From an uncultured Bacteroidota bacterium (GTDB lineage Bacteria > Bacteroidota > Bacteroidia > Flavobacteriales > Flavobacteriaceae), in assembly GCA_913047695.1 (NCBI GenBank), contig CAJWUI010000004.1, positions 1-64,000 on the forward strand: 64,000 nt of DNA. Direction: 5' to 3'. Of the stretch, positions 26,507 through 35,722 are shown piece by piece. Made by a program: the position numbers and the translations under genes. The notes under the pieces were generated by a model. The model searched no databases, was not told the DNA's origin, and saw only the letters and a list, made by a program, of their open reading frames with translations. How positions within the stretch are numbered: the stretch's first letter is position 1; every line of letters starts with the position of its first letter.

Positions 26507-26526
26507 AATAAAAAAAACAGAATAAA

Positions 26527-27612
26527 ATGGAAAATAAAAAGGATATGCGCAAGTGGTTAAATGACTTTGAACTTGATCATCCCCTAGTTATAGGCGGCCC
26601 TTGTAGCGCCGAGACAGAAGAACAAGTGCTCAAGGTTGCAAACCAGTTGAAAGATAGTGATGTTACTGTATTTAGAGCAGGAATTTGGAAACCAAGAACA
26701 CGCCCTGGTATGTTTGAGGGTGTAGGAGCAATAGGATTGAATTGGCTAAAAAAAGTAAAACAACAAACAGGATTATTAACAGCTACAGAGGTTGCAAATA
26801 AAAATCATGTAAAATTAGCTATTGAAAATGGCATTGATATATTGTGGATTGGAGCTCGATCTACAGTTAGTCCTTTCATTATGCAAGAATTAGCAGATGC
26901 TTTAGAAGGAACTGAAAAAATTGTTTTGGTAAAAAATCCAGTAAATCCCGACTTAGCACTTTGGTTAGGAGGCGTTGAACGTCTGCATAGTGCAAAGATT
27001 AGAAAGTTAGGTCTAATTCATCGTGGATTTTCAACTTATGAGAAAACCAAATATCGAAATAACCCTGAGTGGCAAATAGCAATTGAGGTAAAAAATCGTT
27101 TTCCCGACCTTCCAATGATATGTGACCCTTCGCATATATCAGGACGTAGAGATTTGATTTTTGATATTTCACAAACAGCTTTAGATTTGAACTTTGATGG
27201 ATTGATGATAGAATCTCATTGGGACCCAGATAATGCTTGGAGTGATGCTAAACAGCAGGTAACTCCTTCGCGTTTAATCGAGATTATGCGAGATTTAAAA
27301 GTAAGAAATAAAACAACTGATGAACAGGCATACAAACATAAGCTAGGTTCTCTAAGAGCTCAAATTGATGTAGCTGATCAAACACTTCTTGATGCCTTAG
27401 GGAAGCGTATGAAAATTGCAAAGGAAATAGGTTTATTGAAAAGAGACAATAATGTTGCAGTTCTACAAAATAAGAGATGGAACGAAATATTAGGTAAAAT
27501 GATCTTAGAGGGACATGAGCGTGAATTGTCTGAAGAATTTATACTAAGAGTATTTAAAGCAATTCATCAAGAATCAATTAACAAACAGGACAAAATTTTA
27601 AATAAAAATTAA
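26527..27612 (+). CDS. bifunctional DAHP synthase / chorismate mutase
   Basis: This 361-residue fusion carries out the first step of the shikimate pathway and the branch step to prephenate. The N-terminal DAHP synthase (about 1-255) shows VIGGPCSAET, FRAGIWKPRTRPGMFEG, WIGARSTVSPF and MICDPSHISGRRD, all metal or PEP contacts of the type I-beta/KDOPS-like class. A chorismate mutase helical domain (about 268-355) follows: LGSLRAQIDVADQTLLDALGKRM and ALGKRMKIAKEIGLLK. This order (synthase first) is common in Bacteroidota. As last core gene of the operon it puts flux entry under the same Tyr-sensing attenuator. Confidence 0.95.
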   Translation: MENKKDMRKWLNDFELDHPLVIGGPCSAETEEQVLKVANQLKDSDVTVFRAGIWKPRTRPGMFEGVGAIGLNWLKKVKQQTGLLTATEVANKNHVKLAIENGIDILWIGARSTVSPFIMQELADALEGTEKIVLVKNPVNPDLALWLGGVERLHSAKIRKLGLIHRGFSTYEKTKYRNNPEWQIAIEVKNRFPDLPMICDPSHISGRRDLIFDISQTALDLNFDGLMIESHWDPDNAWSDAKQQVTPSRLIEIMRDLKVRNKTTDEQAYKHKLGSLRAQIDVADQTLLDALGKRMKIAKEIGLLKRDNNVAVLQNKRWNEILGKMILEGHERELSEEFILRVFKAIHQESINKQDKILNKN

Positions 27613-27624
27613 ATATAATAATTA

Positions 27625-28215
27625 GTGAATTTGTCTGAATTAATCTACAATTCAAGGAATCAATTAAAGTCAAATTGGTTATTATCTTCAATTATTTGCA
27701 TTTTTTATGCATTAATAATTTCAATTCCTTCTGAGTTTAATACCTATGGTGAATTACTATCAATTTTATTGGCAGGTCCCTTACAGCTGGGCTTATGTAT
27801 TTATTTTTTAAAAATTTCTAAAGGATTAAATCCATCTTTTAATCACATATTTGAAGGTTTTAAACCATTATTAAATATTTTATTGGCTTTTTTATTAATT
27901 AACTTAGTTACGTTGTTTGGATTATTTTTTCTTATTCTCCCAGGAATAATATTGAGTTTAGGATTGTCTATGACATACTTCATAATCGCTGAAAACCCTG
28001 AAATTCCCTTTAATAAGGCCATTGAGAAAAGCTGGAAAATTATGGATGGACGTAAAATGCAGCTATTCAAATTGCACCTATATTTTATACCTTGGTATGT
28101 TCTTGGTATTCTATTTTTTATCGTAGGAGTTTTCGTAGTGATGCCTTGGCATAATCTCAGCCTAGCAAATTTTTACAAAGTAATTAGTGAAAATAAATTT
28201 GAGCTTACCAATTAG
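27625..28215 (+). CDS. DUF975-like integral membrane protein
   Basis: The 196-residue protein starts with a GTG 12 bases after the DAHP synthase gene and has about four to five hydrophobic segments. ENPEIPFNKAIEKSWKIMDG followed by a hydrophobic block and a C-terminal NFYKVI recalls the DUF975 pattern (Ser-Lys/Trp-x-M-x-G-x-K before the last helices). No biochemical function is known for that family. Its tight spacing suggests co-transcription with the aromatic operon, but a functional link is not evident. Its 3' end overlaps tsaC on the opposite strand by 11 bases. Confidence 0.7.
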   Translation: MNLSELIYNSRNQLKSNWLLSSIICIFYALIISIPSEFNTYGELLSILLAGPLQLGLCIYFLKISKGLNPSFNHIFEGFKPLLNILLAFLLINLVTLFGLFFLILPGIILSLGLSMTYFIIAENPEIPFNKAIEKSWKIMDGRKMQLFKLHLYFIPWYVLGILFFIVGVFVVMPWHNLSLANFYKVISENKFELTN

Positions 28216-29173
28216 CTACAGCTCTTTTTAATCGATCATTAATTGTTTTCCCTAATCCTATTTCCGGTAAAAGTGTTGTTATAATAATATCCAAATTCTT
28301 GCTATCGAGTGAATGAAGGGCTGAATAAAAATTTTTAGCAGCCTCATTAATATTTCCACTTTTAGAAAGTATTTCGTGTTTGGTTGCTAATGAAAAACTT
28401 TCTTTATTCTCAAAGCTTAAAACACCTATTTTTTTATGTTTATTTTGATAAATATATTTAGAGAAGCTATTGACTAGAATTATAGGTGTCTCTGGGGAGT
28501 AGTGACGTGAAAGCATACCTGGTGAACTTGGATTAAGATCATTTTTAATTTTTCTATCTATTGTTCCAATACAATTTTCTATATCACTAATTGGAATTGC
28601 ACCATGGCGATAAAGTGTTGGGTTTTGGTTTTCAAAACCAATGATTGTCGATTCTAAACCTTTACTACATGAACCACCGTTTAGAATTACATCAAGACCA
28701 TCTTTGAAAAAATTTGAAACATGTGTTGCAGAAGTTGGACTAATAAACCCAGAGGGATTTGCACTAGGAGCTGCAAGTGGGAAGTCAATAGAATTTAATA
28801 ATTTCAGTGTTAAAGTATGATTAGGTACTCTTACAGCAATAGTTGATTTTCCAGCCGAAACAGTTTTTGAGATTTTATTTTTCTTATCAAGTACTAAGGT
28901 TAGAGGGCCTGGCCAAAACTTTTTTGCTAGTTTTTTGGCCTTAAAAGGAATATTTTTTGTTATTTCTTGAAGCTTTTCATAGCTTGAGATATGCAAAATT
29001 AGTGGATTGTGTAGAGGTCTTTTTTTAAGAATAAATATTTGCTTTAGGGCCTTTTCATTTAATGCATTTCCAGCTAATCCATAAACAGTTTCAGTTGGTA
29101 TTGCAACAAGTTTTCCAATTCTTAAAGAATCTATTGCAAGATTTATGTCAGTTGTTATTTTTTGCGTTTTCAA
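28205..29173 (-). CDS. tsaC: threonylcarbamoyl-AMP synthase (Sua5/YwlC/TsaC)
   Basis: The enzyme forms threonylcarbamoyl-adenylate for the universal t6A37 modification of tRNAs that read ANN codons. The 322-residue length is that of Sua5, with a YrdC domain (about 1-200) and a C-terminal Sua5 domain. KLVAIPTETVYGLAGNA, ILKKRPLHNPL with the KRP substrate-binding triad, VAVRVPNH and PLAAPSANPSG are all present. PGMLSRHYSPETP is the linker motif that closes over the active site in Sua5 proteins. It follows the aminotransferase gene by 32 bases and may be in the same transcript. Confidence 0.95.
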   Translation of the reverse strand: MKTQKITTDINLAIDSLRIGKLVAIPTETVYGLAGNALNEKALKQIFILKKRPLHNPLILHISSYEKLQEITKNIPFKAKKLAKKFWPGPLTLVLDKKNKISKTVSAGKSTIAVRVPNHTLTLKLLNSIDFPLAAPSANPSGFISPTSATHVSNFFKDGLDVILNGGSCSKGLESTIIGFENQNPTLYRHGAIPISDIENCIGTIDRKIKNDLNPSSPGMLSRHYSPETPIILVNSFSKYIYQNKHKKIGVLSFENKESFSLATKHEILSKSGNINEAAKNFYSALHSLDSKNLDIIITTLLPEIGLGKTINDRLKRAVANW

Positions 29174-29205
29174 TTTTAAAAAATTGTATAATTTAGAATG
29201 AAATT

Positions 29206-30390
29206 TTATTTCAATACTGATGAAATTCTTTCAATAGCTAAACGAATTTTCTCTTCAGATGCAGCATATGAGATTCTAATACAATTTCCATTTCCAAATG
29301 CTTCACCAGTGACTGTTGCAACATGTGCTTTTTCCAAAAGATATAGAGCAAAATCAGTCGCATTTTCAATTTTTTTACCTTTTAGAACCTTCCCAAAATA
29401 AGAAGAGATATCCGGGAATATATAAAAGGCTCCACTAGGTTTGTTTAATTTTATTCCAGGAATCTTGTTAAGTAATTCTATAATAATTTCTCTTCTTTTT
29501 GAAAATTCATCAATCATGTATTGGATTTTTGTTACGGGTTCGTTAAGGGCAGTTATGGTAGCTCTCTGTGCAATACAATTGGCTCCTGATGTAATTTGAC
29601 CCTGTATTTTATTACATGCTTTGGCTATCCATTCGGGTGCCCCAATATATCCAATTCTCCAGCCAGTCATCGCAAAAGCTTTTGCAACTCCATTTACAGT
29701 AATTGTCCTATCGTAAAGTTCAGGTATTCTTGCAATGCTAAAATGGGGTGTTCCGTAATTGATATGTTCGTAAATTTCATCTGAAAGAATATACAGATTA
29801 GGATATTTTTTTAAAATTTCACCCATAGCCTCAAGCTCTTCTTTCGTGTAAATTGTTCCACTCGGATTATTTGGTGAGTTAAACATTACTAGCTTAGTAT
29901 TAGAATTGATAGATCTTTCTAATTGTTCTGGTGATATTTTAAAATCATTTTCAATGGTTGAGGGAATTATTACAGATTTTGCTTCAGCAAGTGTTGCTAT
30001 TGCTGAATAGCTAACCCAATATGGTGCTGGTAATATAACTTCGTCTCCGGGATTTAAAAGCACCATACAAACATTTGCAATTGATTGTTTGGCTCCAGTT
30101 GAAACAACTATTTGAGACGGTTTATATTGGATGTTATTATCTCTCTCAAATTTTTTACATATCGCTTTTTTTAAATCGGCATACCCATCAACTGGAGAAT
30201 ACGAATTCCAATTTTCATCAACAGCATTTATTGCAGCTTGTTTTATAAATTCGGGTGTATTAAAATCGGGTTCACCAAGACTAAGACCAATAATATCAAT
30301 TCCCTTATTTTTCAGTTCCCTTGCTTTCGAAGCCATTGCAAGTGTCGCAGATACTGGCAAGCTATTAATTCTTTTAGATAGATTGTCCAT
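29206..30390 (-). CDS. aspartate/general class I aminotransferase
   Basis: The 394-residue PLP enzyme looks like the I-gamma aspartate aminotransferases. SLGEPDFNTPEFIKQAA lies at the N-terminus and GAKQSIANV at the phosphate cup. FNSPNNPSGTIYTKEEL contains the Asn contact, LSDEIYEHI the Asp and Tyr, and VNGVAKAFAMTGWRIG the Schiff-base lysine at about residue 237. RISYAASEE carries the C-terminal arginine. It should interconvert aspartate/oxaloacetate or related 2-oxoacids in the cytoplasm; an aromatic or prephenate specificity is also known in this clade. The desaturase gene ends two bases upstream, so they probably form an operon. Confidence 0.93.
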   Translation of the reverse strand: MDNLSKRINSLPVSATLAMASKARELKNKGIDIIGLSLGEPDFNTPEFIKQAAINAVDENWNSYSPVDGYADLKKAICKKFERDNNIQYKPSQIVVSTGAKQSIANVCMVLLNPGDEVILPAPYWVSYSAIATLAEAKSVIIPSTIENDFKISPEQLERSINSNTKLVMFNSPNNPSGTIYTKEELEAMGEILKKYPNLYILSDEIYEHINYGTPHFSIARIPELYDRTITVNGVAKAFAMTGWRIGYIGAPEWIAKACNKIQGQITSGANCIAQRATITALNEPVTKIQYMIDEFSKRREIIIELLNKIPGIKLNKPSGAFYIFPDISSYFGKVLKGKKIENATDFALYLLEKAHVATVTGEAFGNGNCIRISYAASEEKIRLAIERISSVLK

Positions 30391-30392
30391 AT

Positions 30393-31487
30393 TTATAAAT
30401 TTTTCGCCCCCATTTTTTTTAAAAATTTAAAGTGTGATAATACGGCACTTCTAGTTGTTTTATGTTCATTGTAAGGGAGGTTAAACTCCGCTGTAGTTTT
30501 TTTTACAATTGGGCTAATTTGAGAGTAATGAATGTGGCTTATGTGTGGAAAAAAATGGTGTTCAATTTGATGATTTAAGCCTCCAGTAAACCAGTTAATT
30601 AGTCTATTATTTGTCGAAAAATTCACAGTTGTTATAAGTTGGTGTATTGCCCAAGTATTTTTCATTGTGCCTGTCTTGTGTGCTTTAAACATTTTAGAAT
30701 CCTCCATAACATGTGCCAGCTGAAATACTAAACTCAAAATAAGTCCTGCAGTGTAGTGCATTAAGGTGAAACCAAGTATTATACTCCACCATTTTATTTT
30801 CAAAAAAATAATAGGGAGTATTAACCAAAACGAAAAATAAGAGATTTTTGAGATTATTAAACCAATCCATTGCAAACTTGGAGATTTACTGTCTGTATAT
30901 GTGATATTTCTTGATGTATAATTCTTTAATTGATTAAAATCATCATAAACTGCCCATTTAAGAGTTAAAAGCCCATATAAAAAGATGAAATAAAATTGTT
31001 GGAATCTATGATAAGGAAACCACTTTGAGAATTGTGAAAACCTTAAAATACCACCAGTATCAATATCTTCGTCATGGCCGTGAATGTTTGTGTATGTGTG
31101 GTGCAAAATATTATGTTGTACTTTCCAATTAAAGACATTTCCAGCTAAAACATAAATGCTGCCACCCATAATTTTATTGACCCACTTATGTCTTGAGTAA
31201 GAACCATGGTTTCCGTCATGCATTACATTCATACCAACACCTGCCATTCCAATACCCATCAAAACACACATAAAAAATTTGATCCACAAGCCAAAATCGA
31301 AAAAATAAAATAAAATATATGGTGTGAAAAGTATTAAAAACATAATTAATGTTTTTAAATATAGTTTCCAATTCCCTGTTTTTCTTATTTGCTTCTTTTT
31401 AAAATAATCATTAACTCTAAAATTTAAAGTCTTAAAAAATTTTTTAGGATCTTCGCGAGAAAAACGAAGGCTTTGTGTAGATTTCAT
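30393..31487 (-). CDS. membrane fatty acid desaturase
   Basis: The 364-residue integral membrane di-iron enzyme has the three histidine boxes: HDGNHG (about residue 88), HNILHHTY (about 125) and QIEHHFFP (about 307). The glutamine-type third box places it with acyl-CoA/linoleoyl-type front-end desaturases rather than the simple delta-9 type. It introduces a double bond into fatty acyl chains at the inner membrane, probably for membrane fluidity in the cold. The ATG at 31487 is preferred over an upstream in-frame TTG at 31508. The electron donor gene is not nearby. Confidence 0.9.
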   Translation of the reverse strand: MKSTQSLRFSREDPKKFFKTLNFRVNDYFKKKQIRKTGNWKLYLKTLIMFLILFTPYILFYFFDFGLWIKFFMCVLMGIGMAGVGMNVMHDGNHGSYSRHKWVNKIMGGSIYVLAGNVFNWKVQHNILHHTYTNIHGHDEDIDTGGILRFSQFSKWFPYHRFQQFYFIFLYGLLTLKWAVYDDFNQLKNYTSRNITYTDSKSPSLQWIGLIISKISYFSFWLILPIIFLKIKWWSIILGFTLMHYTAGLILSLVFQLAHVMEDSKMFKAHKTGTMKNTWAIHQLITTVNFSTNNRLINWFTGGLNHQIEHHFFPHISHIHYSQISPIVKKTTAEFNLPYNEHKTTRSAVLSHFKFLKKMGAKNL

Positions 31488-31553
31488 ATATTTTTTAGTT
31501 TCATACAAATTAAATTAAAATTTAATTTTTAACATGCATAAATAAAAAAAGTT

Positions 31554-32171
31554 GTGGAAAACATTATCAATTACTTTCCAAATTTATCTGAAAAACAGCT
31601 TTTTCAATTCCAAGCTCTCTTACCATTGTATACAAAATGGAATTCTAAAATAAATCTTATATCTAGAAAAGATATGGAAGATTTTTACATCCACCATGTA
31701 CTTCACTCATTGGGGATTTCAAAGTTTATTTCATTTTTACCCCGAACTGAAATTTTGGACTTTGGAACCGGAGGTGGATTTCCAGGAATTCCTCTAGCAA
31801 TAATGTTCCCTCACGTAAAATTTTATTTAGTTGATAGTATTGGAAAAAAAATTAAAGTAGTTAAAAATATCTCTCAAGAAATAGGATTGGAAAATGTTCA
31901 AGCTAAAAATATACGTGGTGAACAATTTTCAAAAAAAGTTGATTTTATTGTAAGTCGTGCAGTTTCGAGAATGGAAGTCTTTGTTCCGTGGGTAGAAAAT
32001 AAAATAAAATCAAAAAGTAAAAACAAGATTAATAATGGAATCTTTTATTTAAAAGGGGGGGATTTAAAAGACGAACTAGCATCATTTCCAGAATCAAAAG
32101 TTTATAGTCTCAATACTCATTTTGAATATTCTTATTTCGAAACAAAAAAATTGGTATACTTATCAATTTGA
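31554..32171 (+). CDS. rsmG: 16S rRNA m7G527 methyltransferase
   Basis: RsmG methylates G527 of 16S rRNA with SAM; loss is known to give low-level streptomycin resistance in other bacteria. The 205-residue protein begins with a GTG at 31554. It shows NLISRKDMEDFYIHHVLHSL (substrate side), the SAM motif ILDFGTGGGFPGIPLAI, YLVDSIGKKIKVV and the conserved SRAVSRME block. The length is normal. It is transcribed alone and converges on pruA, whose stop is 11 bases away. The divergent neighbour upstream is the desaturase. Confidence 0.95.
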   Translation: MENIINYFPNLSEKQLFQFQALLPLYTKWNSKINLISRKDMEDFYIHHVLHSLGISKFISFLPRTEILDFGTGGGFPGIPLAIMFPHVKFYLVDSIGKKIKVVKNISQEIGLENVQAKNIRGEQFSKKVDFIVSRAVSRMEVFVPWVENKIKSKSKNKINNGIFYLKGGDLKDELASFPESKVYSLNTHFEYSYFETKKLVYLSI

Positions 32172-32182
32172 AAAGTAAATTT

Positions 32183-33811
32183 TTATTCTTCGAGGAATGG
32201 ATATCGATAATCAGATACTGGTAAAAACGTTTCTTTTATTAATCTTGGTGAGACCCATTTGATAAGGTTAAAAATTGAGCCAGCCTTGTCATTTGTTCCT
32301 GAACCTCGAGCACCGCCAAAGGGCTGCTGTCCCACTACTGCTCCAGTTGGCTTATCATTAATATAAATATTTCCAGCACTATTTTCTAGTAATGATAAAG
32401 CTTCTTCTAATGCGTATCTATCTTTTGAATATATAGCTCCCGTTAATGCATATTCTGAGGTTTGATCAATCAGCTCGAGAGTTTGTATCCAATTTTTATC
32501 GTTAAAACTGTAAATTGTGACAAGAGGTCCAAATAATTCTCGAGACATTGTTTCATATTTCGGGTCTTCAGTTACGACGACCGTAGGCTCAATAAAAAAT
32601 CCTTTTTTATCATCATAATTGCCACCGAATACAACTTTAGCTTTTGGACTTTCTTTTATTCTATTAATTGTATCGACTATCCTGTCAAATGCTTCTTTAT
32701 GTATTACTGCAGTAATAAAGTTTTTGAAATTTTCTGGTGAGCCTATTGATATTGTCCCTAGATCAGACTTAATATATCTGATGACTTCATCCGCGATAGA
32801 TTTTGGAAGATAGATTCGTGACGCAGCAGAACATTTTTGACCTTGGAATTCGAATGCACCTCTGACCACCGCAGTAGCAACTTCTTTTGGATCAGCCGTA
32901 CGATGAGCAACAATAAAATCTTTTCCACCAGTCTCGCCAACAATTCTTGGATATGAACGATATCTATTGATATTACTGCCAATTTTTCTCCATATATCTT
33001 TAAAGACATTTGTTGATCCTGTGAAGTGTAGGCCAGAAAAATCTTTACTTTCAAGTATAGTGTCAGTTATCATCTCAGGCTCTCCGAATACCATATTAAT
33101 CACTCCATCTGGTAAACCTGACTCTCTAAATACATCCATTAGAATTTTTGCAGAATAAATTTGATAATCGCTAGGTTTCCATACAATTACATTACCCATT
33201 AATGCTGCACTTGCAGGCAAATTACCGGCAATAGCTGTAAAATTAAATGGACTTATCGCATATACAAACCCTTCTAAAGGGCGATATTCTAATCGATTCC
33301 ATATTCCAGGTGTATTTTCAGGTTGTTTTTCATAGATATCGTGCATAAACTGAACATTAAATCGTAGAAAGTCAATAAATTCACAAGCAGCATCAATCTC
33401 AGCTTGATAAATAGTTTTTGACTGCGCAATCATAGTAGCTGCATTTATCTTAGAGCGATAAGGTCCTGCAACTAAATTTGCAGCTTTTAAAAAAATGGCA
33501 GCTCTAGATTCCCAGGGCATTTTACTCCACTTTTTCTTTGCTTCTAATGCGCAATCAATCGCAGTTTCAATGTTCTTTTTTTTTGCTTTATGATAAAAAC
33601 CCAGTTTATGTTGATGATCGTGCGGTGGACTCATTGGCGAAGTATCTCCTGTTTTAACATCTTTATCTCCAATCCTCATTTTTATTTCTACAGGATTTTC
33701 GAAAAGAGTTTTATATTGCTCTAAAACTTCCTTTTTTTCTTTACTTCCAGAACTATAAGATAAAATAGGTTCGTTTTTAGCTATTGGCACTTTTGGAATA
33801 ATATTAGCCAT
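32183..33811 (-). CDS. pruA: delta-1-pyrroline-5-carboxylate dehydrogenase
   Basis: The enzyme oxidises glutamate semialdehyde to glutamate in proline and ornithine catabolism. At 542 residues it matches the monofunctional P5CDH of Bacteroidota and eukaryotes, not the long PutA fusion. Aldehyde dehydrogenase motifs are present in order: SPFNFTAIAGNLPAS and WKPSD (NAD site), FTGSTNVF, ETGGKDF with the general-base Glu at about residue 294, and GQKCSAASRIY with the catalytic Cys at about residue 328. The C-terminal QQPFGGARGSGTNDKAG is diagnostic for P5CDH. No proline dehydrogenase gene is adjacent. Confidence 0.95.
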   Translation of the reverse strand: MANIIPKVPIAKNEPILSYSSGSKEKKEVLEQYKTLFENPVEIKMRIGDKDVKTGDTSPMSPPHDHQHKLGFYHKAKKKNIETAIDCALEAKKKWSKMPWESRAAIFLKAANLVAGPYRSKINAATMIAQSKTIYQAEIDAACEFIDFLRFNVQFMHDIYEKQPENTPGIWNRLEYRPLEGFVYAISPFNFTAIAGNLPASAALMGNVIVWKPSDYQIYSAKILMDVFRESGLPDGVINMVFGEPEMITDTILESKDFSGLHFTGSTNVFKDIWRKIGSNINRYRSYPRIVGETGGKDFIVAHRTADPKEVATAVVRGAFEFQGQKCSAASRIYLPKSIADEVIRYIKSDLGTISIGSPENFKNFITAVIHKEAFDRIVDTINRIKESPKAKVVFGGNYDDKKGFFIEPTVVVTEDPKYETMSRELFGPLVTIYSFNDKNWIQTLELIDQTSEYALTGAIYSKDRYALEEALSLLENSAGNIYINDKPTGAVVGQQPFGGARGSGTNDKAGSIFNLIKWVSPRLIKETFLPVSDYRYPFLEE

Positions 33812-33862
33812 ACAAATTTTAATTAAATTATTTATTTTAAATACAGTTTTGAAAAAACATTA

Positions 33863-34249
33863 TCAGTTTAATATATGTGGTGCATTCAATTTAAAGCTAG
33901 GAACCAGAACATTAAATTTTTTTGCGTTACTAAAATTAACCATAATAAAATTACCAGACATACAAGCCATAGGCGATGTAATTAAACTTCCTGACTGGTA
34001 CTTATGTGAATCTCCAGGTTTAAGTATTGGTTTTTTTCCAACTATACCTACTCCATTGACATAAGAGGTTCTAAAAATAGCTTCACTTATCTTCCAATGT
34101 CTTGTAAGTAGTTGAACAATATTTTTACTTTTATTCTCAATTGTTATGAAATACATGAATGCGTAGTGCAAAATATTTTCTTTTAGAAAACTACCCTCAA
34201 ATTTTGTCTCAACAGAAACCTTAATACCACTTGTAATTTGTTGTATCAC
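33863..34249 (-). CDS. apaG: ApaG domain protein
   Basis: The 128-residue protein is a single ApaG (fibronectin-like beta) domain. QLLTRHWKISEA, GVGIVGKKPILKPGDSHKYQSG and the following Met-Gly-x-F-like MSGNFIMVN are the conserved blocks, with the GxGxxG-like turn binding pyrophosphate or similar ligands. In enterobacteria the gene is linked to Co2+/Mg2+ homeostasis, but the molecular role is unsettled. It lies between pruA and the T9SS plug gene on the same strand, with about 50-base gaps that suggest loose or no co-transcription. Confidence 0.92.
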   Translation of the reverse strand: MIQQITSGIKVSVETKFEGSFLKENILHYAFMYFITIENKSKNIVQLLTRHWKISEAIFRTSYVNGVGIVGKKPILKPGDSHKYQSGSLITSPMACMSGNFIMVNFSNAKKFNVLVPSFKLNAPHILN

Positions 34250-34306
34250 AATAATTTATTTAATCAATGATAAAATTAAAGGTAATAAAAACTCAATTAA
34301 GCTATA

Positions 34307-35554
34307 TTAATTTTTAAGGTTAAAAGAGTTGCATTGACCTATACCAATTAATGAGTCATATTGTTTACCAATATCCCTAAAATAAACAAAAACTAAATAG
34401 TCATTTTCTGTTAATGCATGTGAACCACTAATAGCATTTTGATTAATTTCTTCTCCATTTTTTAATACATACTTATAATTGTAAAATCCTTGTTTTAGTA
34501 AAATCACTCCTTCATATATGCCAAGAGATGGATTAAAATACATCCGGTTTAAATCGCTTATTTGATAGTTATTAAAACCACCATAAACGTATATTTCACT
34601 ATCACCTAGTTTATAGTCACTTGCTAAACTAAAATAAACATAACTATAGTCTGCCTCAATATCTGGATTGCCTGGCCTCATTATGTTTCTTATTTCAAAA
34701 CTTCCATTTATATCCTGAATGAAAGTATAATCTTTATAGAATTGTGGTATATCAACATTGAGATATATTTCATAAAGCTCAGATCTATTAGTATAACTTA
34801 TGTTTGGAGTAGTAACTCTTAAATCTTTTGAGTCAAAAAAATAAAATTCGTTTCCGCCTTCAAATTGAGATGGCTGTTCATAAAAATATTCAAGAGTTTT
34901 ACCAGAAAAATATTGTGGTTTTAAATCTTTTATTTCATTATTCCATTGTCTGTTTTGAATTAAATGGACAAACAGATTTTTTTCTGGATTTCTAAAAATA
35001 CCTTTTAGTGGAGTTATTGAAAAATGAATTGACTGATGTGAATTAAATCTATCCATGTTTTGTGGGCGATATACTGCTGAACTTACATCTACCAGTTCTT
35101 CGTAAATGCAAAACTTTCTTGAAAATATTAATTCATCATTGATGTTATAAATTTTAATGAGATAATTCCCAGAAATCAACAAATTAATGTTGTTATTTGG
35201 AATTTCTAAACGATAATGAGTATAGCTTTGTAATGTATTAAAGGAATTTAAATAGTTTTCTATTCTAATATTGTCATATCCATTTAAGTATTGGTTTTTT
35301 AAAATTTCTGATGGTGTCCAGTCATGATTGAAGTGATCTATTTTGTAATAATAGTCATTTTCATTACCATTAAGATCATCGAAAATTAGAGTAATCTTTT
35401 CTCCTAATTTTACTATAGGAAAGTTGTCTGTTGCTTTTGATCCAAAAAATTTTATTGTTTTTATATTTTCAGGTGGGAAAGTTTCATAAACAACTTGACC
35501 AAAGTTTATTTTATGAATAAGCAGTATAAGCAAAAAAATCAAGATTTTTTTCAT
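34307..35554 (-). CDS. type IX secretion system Plug protein (DUF5103)
   Basis: The 415-residue protein has a signal peptide (KKILIFLLILLIHKINFGQ) and matches DUF5103, the family of the Plug protein that closes the SprA outer-membrane channel of the type IX secretion system. YYYKIDHFNHDWTPSEIL, YLNGYDNIRI and FLVSGNY-like LLISGNYLIKIY are conserved blocks, followed by a second beta-rich domain. It should sit at the periplasmic side of the outer membrane. The match is from memory of the family and not a search. T9SS is confined to Bacteroidota, which supports the taxonomic placement. Confidence 0.88.
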   Translation of the reverse strand: MKKILIFLLILLIHKINFGQVVYETFPPENIKTIKFFGSKATDNFPIVKLGEKITLIFDDLNGNENDYYYKIDHFNHDWTPSEILKNQYLNGYDNIRIENYLNSFNTLQSYTHYRLEIPNNNINLLISGNYLIKIYNINDELIFSRKFCIYEELVDVSSAVYRPQNMDRFNSHQSIHFSITPLKGIFRNPEKNLFVHLIQNRQWNNEIKDLKPQYFSGKTLEYFYEQPSQFEGGNEFYFFDSKDLRVTTPNISYTNRSELYEIYLNVDIPQFYKDYTFIQDINGSFEIRNIMRPGNPDIEADYSYVYFSLASDYKLGDSEIYVYGGFNNYQISDLNRMYFNPSLGIYEGVILLKQGFYNYKYVLKNGEEINQNAISGSHALTENDYLVFVYFRDIGKQYDSLIGIGQCNSFNLKN

Positions 35555-35668
35555 TCTGAGTAAAAATATGTGTTCATTTTCTGACCTCCAAATTGCTTAT
35601 TATTTAAAAAAAAATTCAACACTTATTTAGAATCAATATAAATAATGTATTTCCCTTGATATTTGTTT

Positions 35669-35697
35669 TTTGTAAAAGCCTTTAGTTAGTAAATTTG
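35669..35697 (+). promoter_or_regulatory. promoter of the nqrABCDEF operon
   Basis: TTTG at 35669-35672, a 17-base spacer and TAAATTTG at 35690-35697 fit the Bacteroidota promoter consensus. The -7 element ends 25 bases before the nqrA ATG, so the mRNA should have a roughly 20-base leader. Confidence 0.7.
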
Positions 35698-35722
35698 TTG
35701 TGATTTTATGAATTAGGATTTA